A model generated the notes under the pieces. The model did no database searches. It saw nothing but the letters and a program-made list of their open reading frames with translations, and had not been told where the DNA came from. DNA of 64,000 bases, from contig NC_008709.1 in NCBI RefSeq assembly GCF_000015285.1, positions 1,364,001 through 1,428,000 on the forward strand, in the 5' to 3' direction. This stretch comes from Psychromonas ingrahamii 37. GTDB taxonomy: Bacteria; Pseudomonadota; Gammaproteobacteria; Enterobacterales; Psychromonadaceae. How positions within the stretch are numbered: position 1 is the first letter of the stretch; every line of letters starts with the position of its first letter. The translations under genes were made by a program, and so were the position numbers. Positions 56,977 through 64,000 of this stretch are shown here, one piece after another.

Positions 56977-56990
56977 TAGTTTGGGTATAA

Positions 56991-57022
56991 AAAATAAGCC
57001 TATTTTCGAATAGGCTTATTTT
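56991..57022. terminator. bidirectional terminator pmbA/rlpA
   Basis: AAAATAAGCCTATT and AATAGGCTTATTTT pair perfectly around a TTCG tetraloop. It serves the convergent ends of pmbA (plus) and rlpA (minus). Confidence 0.93.
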
Positions 57023-57031
57023 ATTTAAACA

Positions 57032-57814
57032 TTATTTCTTATGCACAATAAATGCCTGCGGGTAACCATTTTTTATTTCAGCCAATATTTTTTCTGCTCT
57101 TAACTGACTATTAAAGGGTCCTAAACGTAATTTGTAAAGTTCATCTTCTTCGATAAATAAACTTTTTACTTGATATTCAGCCCTGTATTTTTTACCTAAA
57201 TCATTAGCTTTGTCTGCGGAATAAGTGACTAAGTACTGAATGTAATAATCGCCGTTAAACTGATTGCTCAAATCTTCCTGTACAGGGAAATGGAGAAGTT
57301 GAATTTCAACTTTTGCCGTACCCGTTTTTAAAATATCGAGTTTATAGGCCGCAGCGTATGACAGATCAATAATTCGTCCTTCGTGAAAGGGTCCTCGGTC
57401 ATTGACCCGCACAACGATCCGTTTGTTATTTTCCAAATTTATTACCCTAACATAACTGGGTAAAGGTAAGTTTTTATGGGCTGCGGTCATTGCAAACATG
57501 TCATAACGTTCACCATTTGAGGTTAAGTGGCCATGAAATTTATTACCATACCACGAGGCTATGCCTCTTTCGCTCAGCTTGGTAATACCTGTCAGCACCC
57601 TGTAATCAATACCACGCACAGTATAATCTTTATTGCCACCCAGAGAATAAGGTTCATAACGAGGATTAACATCTTCAACATGACCCAATGGGGGAGGGTT
57701 ATCCGGACGGTGATCATTCTCTATTTGATAACGGCCGTCGGCAGTATCCTGAGAGCTGCATCCAATAAGCATCATAGTCAGCAGAAATATGAGTGATATT
57801 TTAAATTTGCGCAT
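57032..57814 (-). CDS. rlpA: septal ring lytic transglycosylase RlpA
   Basis: The 260-residue lipoprotein has a signal peptide ending LMLIGC (Cys19). It has a double-psi beta-barrel (GIASWYGNKFHGHLTSNGE and VRVNDRGPFHEGRIIDLS, with the catalytic-type Glu and Asp). A C-terminal SPOR domain (about 185-260) binds denuded glycan at the division site. RlpA in Pseudomonas cleaves naked glycan strands. It is the last gene of the mrdA-rodA-rlpA operon, 6 bases after rodA. Confidence 0.94.
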   Translation of the reverse strand: MRKFKISLIFLLTMMLIGCSSQDTADGRYQIENDHRPDNPPPLGHVEDVNPRYEPYSLGGNKDYTVRGIDYRVLTGITKLSERGIASWYGNKFHGHLTSNGERYDMFAMTAAHKNLPLPSYVRVINLENNKRIVVRVNDRGPFHEGRIIDLSYAAAYKLDILKTGTAKVEIQLLHFPVQEDLSNQFNGDYYIQYLVTYSADKANDLGKKYRAEYQVKSLFIEEDELYKLRLGPFNSQLRAEKILAEIKNGYPQAFIVHKK

Positions 57815-57820
57815 TTTTTA

Positions 57821-58921
57821 TCAGTTTGTATTAAAACGTTTATGGGTATTAATAGACATTAACACCCCGAAACCGGCTATTAAAGTAACAATTGAGGTGC
57901 CTCCATAACTTATTAACGGCAAGGGGACGCCTACTACGGGTAATAACCCACTCACCATGCCAATATTTACAAAAACATAAACAAAAAAAGTAAGGGTAAT
58001 ACTGCCTGCAACTAATTTTGTGAAAGCATCTTGGGCTTTGTTTGCTATCCATAAACCACGCGCAATAATAAACAGATAAATGGTTAACAACATTAAGATA
58101 CCGATAAAACCAAACTCTTCTGAAAAAACAGAAAAAATAAAATCAGTGTGGCGTTCAGGTAAAAATTCAAGCTGAGATTGTGTTCCTTGTAACCAACCTT
58201 TACCCGAGAGGCCACCTGAACCGATCGCTATTTTGGACTGGATAATATGATACCCCGCGCCAAGCGGATCAGATTCAGGATTAAACAGAGTTAATACACG
58301 ACTTCGCTGATAATCATGCATTAAATAAAACCACAGGACGGGGACAAATGCGATCAAAGCGGTCGCGGCTATTGAAAGATACAACCATGAAATCCCTGAA
58401 AGGAAAAGTGCAAAAACACCCGATGACGCGACTAATATAGCAGTGCCTAAATCTGGTTGTACTGCTATTAAGAGGGTCGGGACAAGGACAATTAACAAGG
58501 ATACAAAAATCTGTTTTAAACGTGGTGGTAAATTGTATTCGCTTATATAATAAGCGACCATAAATGGCATAATCAGTTTCATTATTTCAGACGGTTGAAA
58601 TTTTGTAAAACCCAGGTCTAACCAGCGTTGCGCGCCTTTGCCTGTATGACCAATGACCAGCACTGCGATTAGCAGTAATATAATAATAACAAAAATAGCC
58701 GGTGTCCAGCGTTGGTAAATTTCAGGGGGAATTTGCGCTATTACAAACATGACGGCAAGGGCAATGGCTAAACGAATGACTTGCCTGATTAACATCTCAT
58801 AACCAGCAACAGAATATAATATGGTTAGGCTTAACCCCATTAAAGAAAATAATCCTATTAGTAGCAGCGGATCTATGTGCAAACGATAAAAAATGCTCTT
58901 TTGAGCTTGCGTGCTGAGCAT
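57821..58921 (-). CDS. rodA: SEDS peptidoglycan glycosyltransferase RodA
   Basis: The 366-residue protein has ten predicted membrane helices and polymerises glycan strands in the elongasome with PBP2. The family motifs [28 protein letters not shown] and the C-terminal [10 protein letters not shown] are present. Its start is 2 bases from the mrdA stop, so translation is coupled. The N-terminal part has the usual short cytoplasmic lead-in. Confidence 0.96.
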   Translation of the reverse strand: MLSTQAQKSIFYRLHIDPLLLIGLFSLMGLSLTILYSVAGYEMLIRQVIRLAIALAVMFVIAQIPPEIYQRWTPAIFVIIILLLIAVLVIGHTGKGAQRWLDLGFTKFQPSEIMKLIMPFMVAYYISEYNLPPRLKQIFVSLLIVLVPTLLIAVQPDLGTAILVASSGVFALFLSGISWLYLSIAATALIAFVPVLWFYLMHDYQRSRVLTLFNPESDPLGAGYHIIQSKIAIGSGGLSGKGWLQGTQSQLEFLPERHTDFIFSVFSEEFGFIGILMLLTIYLFIIARGLWIANKAQDAFTKLVAGSITLTFFVYVFVNIGMVSGLLPVVGVPLPLISYGGTSIVTLIAGFGVLMSINTHKRFNTN

Positions 58922-58923
58922 TA

Positions 58924-60810
58924 TTATAAGCCTAACGATTGAGTAGCAGGAGAGGGTGACGTATTTTTAAAATATTCATCAAACAAAGAACGGACAATCG
59001 GGGCTGCGTGACTGCTACCACCCCCGGCATTCTCCAGAACAACACTGGCGACAATTTCAGGCTCTTTAAAGGGCGCAAATGCTACAAACATTGCATTATC
59101 CCGATGACGCTCTTTCATGCTATCGGCATCATAGGATTCATTTTCTTTGATATTAACAACCTGTGCCGTACCCGATTTACCGGCTACGGAATAGGAGGTG
59201 CCGACAAATGCTTTATCAGCAGTACCGGCTTTTTTATTAGTAACGGCATACATAGCATCTAAGGCGACTTCCCAGTAATGATCATCCTTTAGCTGGATCG
59301 GTTTTTGCGCTTCGCGTGTGGGGGTAAAAGTACTCTCCCCTGAAATAATGGACTGCAGCATATGTGGCTCTATTACCTTACCTTTCCGGGCTAAGATTGC
59401 CGTGGCTTTGGTTAGTTGAATCGGTGTAACCGTCCAGTAACCTTGCCCGATACCCACCGATATTGTATCACCGTCGTACCATTGCTCGTTAAATCTTGCT
59501 TTTTTCCATTCACGAGAAGGCATGATTGCTTTTGTTTCTTCCCCTATATCAAGACCACTATAATTGCCAAAACCAAACTTTTTCATAAAAGGACTCATGC
59601 GGTCAATACCCGTTTTATAGGCGGTTTGATAAAAAAAGGTATCACAGCTTTGTTCTATGGCCTTGTGAACATCAACTGTACCATGGCCCCATTGCTTCCA
59701 ATCACGAAAGCGGCGTTTAGAATTGGGGACAATCCACCAACCAGGATCGAATATTTCTGTTTGTTCGGTTATAACACTGGCATCTAACGCGAGCAAAGCC
59801 ATTTGTGGTTTAATGGTTGAGGCTGGCGGATAGCGTCCCTGAGTGGCCCGGTTAATCAGCGGACGGTCTTTTGATTGCAGGAGTGCCTGATATTCCCGCT
59901 GACTTATGCCTTGCACAAAAAGGTTAGGATCATAACTTGGACTGGAGACTAAACTTAAAACGCCACCTGTGTTCGCATCCAGTATAACCACGCTACCGCG
60001 ATTTTCACCCAATAATTGTTGTGCTTTTAATTGCAGTTTGACATCAAGGTTTAATATAATGTCTTTTCCCGGGATAGGCGGGGTAAAGCTCAGAGTACGT
60101 ATTACTTTTCCCCAACTGTCTACTTCAACTTGACGTTGGCCAGGCTCCCCATGTAATAAATCTTCATAATATTTTTCGATGCCCAGTTTACCGATATATT
60201 CCGTTGCCCGATAACGTGCGCTTTCGCCCCGCTTTTCAATTCGTCGCAGGTCAGCGCTATTAATTTTGGCGATATAACCCAAAGCATGCGTGAAGGTATC
60301 AGCAAAAGGATAAAAACGTTTAAGATTCGCTTGAATCGAAAAGCCTTTAAATCTATGTTGATTAACGCTAAAAAGAGCGACCTCTTTTTCGCTTAATTGT
60401 TGGCGAATGATGATAGCTTTGAAGGATCTTGCATAACGGTTTTGTTCGTTAAAATTTTTGATTTCTTGATCCGTTAACGCTAATAATTTTTGTAATTCAA
60501 GGATATTTTCATCTAAATTTTCTGTCTTATTAACGATCACCTGCAGATTATAAACTGGCCGGTTCTCGGCAATAATGATGCCATTACGATCATAAATAAG
60601 GCCTCTGTTTGGCGAGATCGTTTGTACACTTATACGGTTGTCATTTGAACGTGTTTGATATTTTTCAAAGGAGGTTATTTGCAGGTAATAGAGGTTGCTA
60701 ATTAATACCCCTATTGCAATGACTATCGCAATAAAAATTACCAGAGTACGGCGCATAAAGAGTGCGGATTCTGCGGAATGATTCCTTATGGGAATGCGTT
60801 TTTTAACCAC
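58924..60810 (-). CDS. mrdA: penicillin-binding protein 2 (transpeptidase)
   Basis: PBP2 crosslinks side-wall peptidoglycan in the elongasome. The 628-residue protein has one N-terminal helix (about 25-45), the dimerisation domain, and the transpeptidase motifs: the SxxK in PPASTIKP, the SxN-equivalent SCD in [11 protein letters not shown], and KSGTAQVVN. The length agrees with the family (about 630). It starts 7 bases after rlmH and continues to rodA. Confidence 0.97.
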   Translation of the reverse strand: MVKKRIPIRNHSAESALFMRRTLVIFIAIVIAIGVLISNLYYLQITSFEKYQTRSNDNRISVQTISPNRGLIYDRNGIIIAENRPVYNLQVIVNKTENLDENILELQKLLALTDQEIKNFNEQNRYARSFKAIIIRQQLSEKEVALFSVNQHRFKGFSIQANLKRFYPFADTFTHALGYIAKINSADLRRIEKRGESARYRATEYIGKLGIEKYYEDLLHGEPGQRQVEVDSWGKVIRTLSFTPPIPGKDIILNLDVKLQLKAQQLLGENRGSVVILDANTGGVLSLVSSPSYDPNLFVQGISQREYQALLQSKDRPLINRATQGRYPPASTIKPQMALLALDASVITEQTEIFDPGWWIVPNSKRRFRDWKQWGHGTVDVHKAIEQSCDTFFYQTAYKTGIDRMSPFMKKFGFGNYSGLDIGEETKAIMPSREWKKARFNEQWYDGDTISVGIGQGYWTVTPIQLTKATAILARKGKVIEPHMLQSIISGESTFTPTREAQKPIQLKDDHYWEVALDAMYAVTNKKAGTADKAFVGTSYSVAGKSGTAQVVNIKENESYDADSMKERHRDNAMFVAFAPFKEPEIVASVVLENAGGGSSHAAPIVRSLFDEYFKNTSPSPATQSLGL

Positions 60811-60816
60811 GTCGTA

Positions 60817-61287
60817 TTATTCTCTATGGTATGGGTGGTTAATTGTTAAAGTAAAAGCGCGATATAAACTTTCGGCGACGATAACTCGTACTAAAGGATG
60901 GGGCAAGGTTAACGCTGAAAGTGACCAGCGTTGTTCAGACTTTGTAATGCATTCAGGCGCAAGCCCTTCAGGTCCACCGATTAATAAACTAATATTTCTT
61001 GCATCTAACTGCCATTTGCCCATCTCATCGGCAAGCTGTTCAGTTGTCCATGCTTGTCCCGTCACTTCCAGTGTGACAATTTTATTACCTTTGGGGATTG
61101 CTGCAAGGGTCAATTCCCCCTCTTTTTTCAATATCCGTTTTATATCCGCATTTTTACCACGCTTCCCAGCATTGATTTCCAGCAATTCAAGTTGCATCTC
61201 TTTTGGAAAGCGTCGCGCATATTCTTGGTATCCTTTTTCAACCCAGTCGGGCATCTTTGTGCCGACTGCGATTAACTGAATTTTCAT
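60817..61287 (-). CDS. rlmH: 23S rRNA pseudouridine-1915 N3-methyltransferase RlmH
   Basis: RlmH methylates pseudouridine 1915 in helix 69 of 23S rRNA on the assembled ribosome. From the ATG at 61287 the product has 156 residues, starting [20 protein letters not shown] as the family does, with LLIGGPEGL and [19 protein letters not shown] (the SPOUT trefoil). A GTG start at 61305 would add six residues and lie inside rsfS. Its ATG shares one base with the rsfS stop (TAATG). Confidence 0.96.
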   Translation of the reverse strand: MKIQLIAVGTKMPDWVEKGYQEYARRFPKEMQLELLEINAGKRGKNADIKRILKKEGELTLAAIPKGNKIVTLEVTGQAWTTEQLADEMGKWQLDARNISLLIGGPEGLAPECITKSEQRWSLSALTLPHPLVRVIVAESLYRAFTLTINHPYHRE

Positions 61288-61613
61288 TAAGCAGACTGTT
61301 CCCAAAGTTTTTCAAGTTGATAAAACTGTCTTGTTTCATCCTGCATAACGTGGACAACAACATTACCCAAGTCCAGTAATACCCACTCACTGCCCTCTAA
61401 GCCCTCGATACCTAACGGGGATTCACCTGCATTCTTGGCTGCCAGTGCGGTTTGTTCTGCGACAGAACGAACATGACGCTTAGAATTACCCGTACAGATA
61501 ATCATAGTATCAGTTACATCTGAGGTGGCAGAAACATCGATTACAGTAATATCTTTCGCTTTGAAATCTTCAAGATGTTGTAATACAAATTTTTTTAATT
61601 GTGCGTCTTGCAA
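61287..61613 (-). CDS. rsfS: ribosomal silencing factor RsfS
   Basis: RsfS binds L14 and blocks subunit joining in starvation. The 108-residue protein has [22 protein letters not shown] and [18 protein letters not shown], close to E. coli RsfS (105). It is the first gene of the rsfS-rlmH-mrdA-rodA-rlpA operon. The 302-base divergent gap to mraZ carries its promoter and the mraZ operator. Confidence 0.96.
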   Translation of the reverse strand: MQDAQLKKFVLQHLEDFKAKDITVIDVSATSDVTDTMIICTGNSKRHVRSVAEQTALAAKNAGESPLGIEGLEGSEWVLLDLGNVVVHVMQDETRQFYQLEKLWEQSA

Positions 61614-61915
61614 AGGGAATTCCTTTAATAATTGAGTTAAAAATTTAATCAGTCACATAGTATACCACGACCAATCTCTGCCGGGATAGTCTTGATGATC
61701 ATTTGACCTTTTTATATTCACACCGATTGATTTAATTAGCCCCATTTATTGTGACTGCTGCCAACTATACCGTTAAATAATTAGATCCTTTCCTTGCAAA
61801 AATGGCATAGTTTATTAGACTTCTGATCAAATGTGGGGGAAAGTGCACAAAAGTGGATCTTTTTCTCTAAATTAGCTCGTTTTCATTACAATAAAAAGAT
61901 GGATTTTAGATAATC
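61614..61915. promoter_or_regulatory. divergent control region rsfS/mraZ
   Basis: The gap separates the elongasome operon from the dcw cluster. The only clear structure is the MraZ operator listed next; no promoter boxes were firm enough to name. Confidence 0.5.
61833..61857 (+). promoter_or_regulatory. MraZ operator
   Basis: Three GTGNN repeats (GTGGG at 61833, GTGCA at 61843, GTGGA at 61853) are spaced exactly 10 bases apart. MraZ is known to bind tandem TGGGN-like repeats on this spacing before its own gene. They lie 60-80 bases before the mraZ start, where autorepression is expected. Confidence 0.75.
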
Positions 61916-62374
61916 ATGTTGCGTGGCGCGAATGCAATTAATCTTGATACAAAAGGAAGAATCGCTATTCCAACTCGATATCGAGATTGGTTGGGGGATA
62001 CTTGTCAAGGTCAATTTGTCTGTACTATCGATATCCAGTCGCCTTGTTTACTTATCTATCCGCTTAATGAATGGCTATTGATTGAAACAAAATTACGTGC
62101 TTTATCGAGTACTAACCCACAAGAGCGTCGTTTACAGCGTCTTATTTTGGGATATGCAACAGAAAGCGAATTAGATAAAAGTGGGCGAGCTTTAATCGCA
62201 CCAACCCTTAGACAACATGCAAAACTACAAAAAAAAGTGATGCTGGTGGGGCAATTAAATAAATTTGAATTGTGGGACGAAGATATGTGGAATCAACAGA
62301 TAAAAAATGATTTAGAGGATGGGTTGCCGACAGGAATAGAATTAAGTTCAGGGTTAAGGGAGTTTTCACTTTAA
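61916..62374 (+). CDS. mraZ: transcriptional regulator MraZ
   Basis: MraZ is an AbrB-like dcw-cluster repressor and a regulator of RsmH. The 152-residue protein has the two MraZ half repeats ([20 protein letters not shown] and [19 protein letters not shown]). Its stop TAA shares one base with the rsmH ATG. The gene starts the dcw cluster, as in most bacteria. Confidence 0.97.
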   Translation: MLRGANAINLDTKGRIAIPTRYRDWLGDTCQGQFVCTIDIQSPCLLIYPLNEWLLIETKLRALSSTNPQERRLQRLILGYATESELDKSGRALIAPTLRQHAKLQKKVMLVGQLNKFELWDEDMWNQQIKNDLEDGLPTGIELSSGLREFSL

Positions 62375-63321
62375 TGGCAAAACATACAACAGTATTATTG
62401 GATGAAGCGGTTAACGGCTTAGGTTTAAAAACAGACGGTATATATGTAGATGGTACCTTTGGACGTGGAGGGCATTCTCGGCATATTCTTGGCCAGTTAG
62501 GGGCACAGGGAAGATTAATAGCAATCGATCGTGATCCACGTGCGATTGAGACCGGCGAAGCGCTGATGAAAGAAGATCCTCGTTTTACTATTATCCATGG
62601 TCCATTCTCCGGGTTAGCGGAATATATAAAAGAGTTGGGGCTCGCAGGGCAAATAGATGGTGTGTTATTAGATCTGGGTGTTTCTTCTCCGCAAATTGAT
62701 GATGCTGATCGTGGTTTTAGTTTTATGCGTGATGGCCCGTTGGATATGCGCATGGATCCTACCTCGGGTATAAGTGCAGCACAGTGGTTGGCAAAAGCGG
62801 ATGTTGATGACATTGGATGGGTATTAAAAACCTTTGGAGAGGAAAAGTTTGCCTTCCGTATTGCCCGCGCTATCGTTGCGGATCGCACGGAAACACCCTT
62901 TTTACGCACGCTGCAATTGGCTCAATTAATTGAACGTCTCTGTCCTAAAAGAGAAAAGAAAAAACATCCTGCAACCCGCAGTTTCCAGGCTATCCGGATT
63001 TATGTTAATAGTGAATTGGAAGAGATTCATAAAGTACTTGATGGCGCACTGGAGATATTAGCTATTGGTGGACAGTTATCGGTGATCAGTTTCCATTCTT
63101 TAGAAGACAGAATAGTTAAACGTTTTATACGTAAACAGGAGAAAGGGCGAGAGTACCCCCCCGGTTTACCCTTAACAGAAGCACAGATGCAACATGGCAA
63201 AACGCTTAAATCTCTCGCTAAAGCACTAAAACCAAGTGCGGAAGAAATTAATGAGAATACGCGAGCACGCAGCTCTGTTTTACGTGTTGCACAGAAAATA
63301 GCAGAACCAGAGAGCGAATAA
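62374..63321 (+). CDS. rsmH: 16S rRNA (cytosine-1402 N4) methyltransferase RsmH
   Basis: RsmH (MraW) methylates C1402 in the ribosomal P-site. The 315-residue protein has the SAM motif [16 protein letters not shown], the catalytic-site stretch [12 protein letters not shown] and the downstream [17 protein letters not shown], then [12 protein letters not shown]. It overlaps mraZ by one base and is followed by ftsL after one base. Confidence 0.97.
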   Translation: MAKHTTVLLDEAVNGLGLKTDGIYVDGTFGRGGHSRHILGQLGAQGRLIAIDRDPRAIETGEALMKEDPRFTIIHGPFSGLAEYIKELGLAGQIDGVLLDLGVSSPQIDDADRGFSFMRDGPLDMRMDPTSGISAAQWLAKADVDDIGWVLKTFGEEKFAFRIARAIVADRTETPFLRTLQLAQLIERLCPKREKKKHPATRSFQAIRIYVNSELEEIHKVLDGALEILAIGGQLSVISFHSLEDRIVKRFIRKQEKGREYPPGLPLTEAQMQHGKTLKSLAKALKPSAEEINENTRARSSVLRVAQKIAEPESE

Positions 63322-63322
63322 C

Positions 63323-63637
63323 TTGAGCACACCCAATACGCATTTATTATGTTTAATAGCCACCGATTTACGCAAACATTTTTTTGCTGTTTTGGTTGGG
63401 ATGCTGATTGTATGTAGCGCGATTTACAATGTTTATACTACCCATAAAACACGTGGATTGGTCACTCAAATAGAGCGCTTAGCACAGGATAAAGACGACT
63501 TGATGATGGAGTGGCGAAATTTATTAATTGAAGAGCACACATTGGATGAGCACAGTCGTATTCGTCGTATTGCGCTTAAAAAATTGTCCATGTCACAGGC
63601 AACAAAAAAGAACAGTGTATTGGTGGAACTGAGATGA
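63323..63637 (+). CDS. ftsL: cell division protein FtsL
   Basis: FtsL is a small bitopic divisome protein that pairs with FtsB and activates FtsWI. The 104-residue protein has a membrane helix at about 17-37 (FFAVLVGMLIVCSAIYNV) and a periplasmic coiled coil (LVTQIERLAQDKDDLMMEWR). TTG at 63323 is the start. Its stop overlaps the ftsI ATG (ATGA). Confidence 0.93.
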   Translation: MSTPNTHLLCLIATDLRKHFFAVLVGMLIVCSAIYNVYTTHKTRGLVTQIERLAQDKDDLMMEWRNLLIEEHTLDEHSRIRRIALKKLSMSQATKKNSVLVELR

Positions 63638-64000
63638 AAATAAAACGGCATTTGAAAAAGCAAAAAATGGCCCTAAAAACACCCGGGAAAAATGTTTATG
63701 AAACCTTTTCCTCGTGGCGTTATATTTTTGTTTCAATCACGGTTGCGACAATTGCATTGCTGTTAATCAGTCGCTTAGCTTATCTGCAGATTATTGAACC
63801 TGAATATTTAACCAACGAAGCGGATAAACGTAGTTTACGCATCACAGAATCAGTGGCTCATCGTGGTAACATTCAAGATCGAAATGGCGAAGAGTTAGCG
63901 ATCAGTGTACCTGCCTATGCAATTTGGGCGGATCCTAAAAGAGTAAAAGCGGCATTCGCTTTTACGGAGCAGGAATGGTTAGACAGTATTGTTGTTAATC
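63634..64000 (+). CDS. ftsI: peptidoglycan transpeptidase FtsI (PBP3), N-terminal part
   Basis: The gene runs off the window after 122 codons. It begins MKIKRHLKKQKMALKTPGK (basic cytoplasmic tail). A membrane helix follows at about 30-52 (YIFVSITVATIALLLISRLA), then the start of the periplasmic dimerisation domain with RSLRITESVAHRGNIQDRNG, the R-x-x-RG-x-I-x-DR-G signature of class B PBPs. The catalytic domain is outside the window. Order rsmH-ftsL-ftsI is the standard dcw arrangement. Confidence 0.95.
   Translation, partial: MKIKRHLKKQKMALKTPGKNVYETFSSWRYIFVSITVATIALLLISRLAYLQIIEPEYLTNEADKRSLRITESVAHRGNIQDRNGEELAISVPAYAIWADPKRVKAAFAFTEQEWLDSIVVN

Overview
This window is a chromosomal segment of a low-GC (about 40%) marine gammaproteobacterium. 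The gene content and order (mltG-tmk-holB-tatD; gyrA/ubiG/nrdA/nrdB/yfaE; serC-hisC-aroA; mreBCD-maf-rng-yhdP-nit-tldD; darP-pmbA; rsfS-rlmH-mrdA-rodA-rlpA; mraZ-rsmH-ftsL-ftsI) are those of Alteromonadales/Vibrionales relatives. Codon usage and protein flavour suggest a Psychromonas-like organism, but that name is an inference and cannot be proven from the sequence alone.

Layout. 1-2976: end of mltG, then tmk, holB and tatD. 2977-5810: a loose region with a cold-shock protein, small unknown genes, a P-loop ATPase and short repeats. 5811-7337: divergent queC and queE (queuosine precursor synthesis). 7429-7735: a MITE-like element next to a palindromic repeat. 7809-11699: hrpA. Then tRNA-Tyr, purU, ychJ, asnB, a Kef-type antiporter and a Sel1-repeat protein (all minus strand), and a decayed IS30-family element (19258-20345). 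20945-31121: the conserved yfaE-nrdB-nrdA-ubiG block, interrupted between nrdB and nrdA by a two-gene opposite-strand insert encoding a sugar-binding-type lipoprotein and a membrane GGDEF-EAL protein. 31500-38123: gyrA, serC, hisC, aroA. 38124-42408: a lineage-specific debris field with a lipoprotein, a thioredoxin-like protein and a diguanylate cyclase among remnants of IS110-like and ISAs1-like transposases and an endonuclease/exonuclease/phosphatase pseudogene. It ends in a diverged second copy of the aroA 3' end. 42409-56976: mreBCD, maf, rng, yhdP, nit, tldD, a hemolysin III-type membrane protein, darP, pmbA. 57032-61613: the elongasome operon rsfS-rlmH-mrdA-rodA-rlpA (minus). 61833-64000: start of the division/cell-wall (dcw) cluster with a MraZ operator.

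How the genes work together. Most of the window is housekeeping: DNA replication precursors and clamp loading (tmk, holB, nrdAB, gyrA), aromatic, serine and histidine metabolism, and cell-shape and septum machinery (mreBCD, mrdA-rodA, rlpA, ftsL-ftsI). The points most worth attention are (1) the periplasmic-binding lipoprotein plus GGDEF-EAL pair that splits nrdA from nrdB, with a tandem NrdR-box pair at a 32-bp spacing upstream of each ribonucleotide reductase gene; (2) the roughly 4-kb island bounded by aroA and a diverged copy of the aroA tail; (3) a Sel1-repeat gene that is open through a full signal peptide but lacks an in-frame ATG; and (4) a family of dispersed TATACCCAA-type palindromes and a related MITE-like element.
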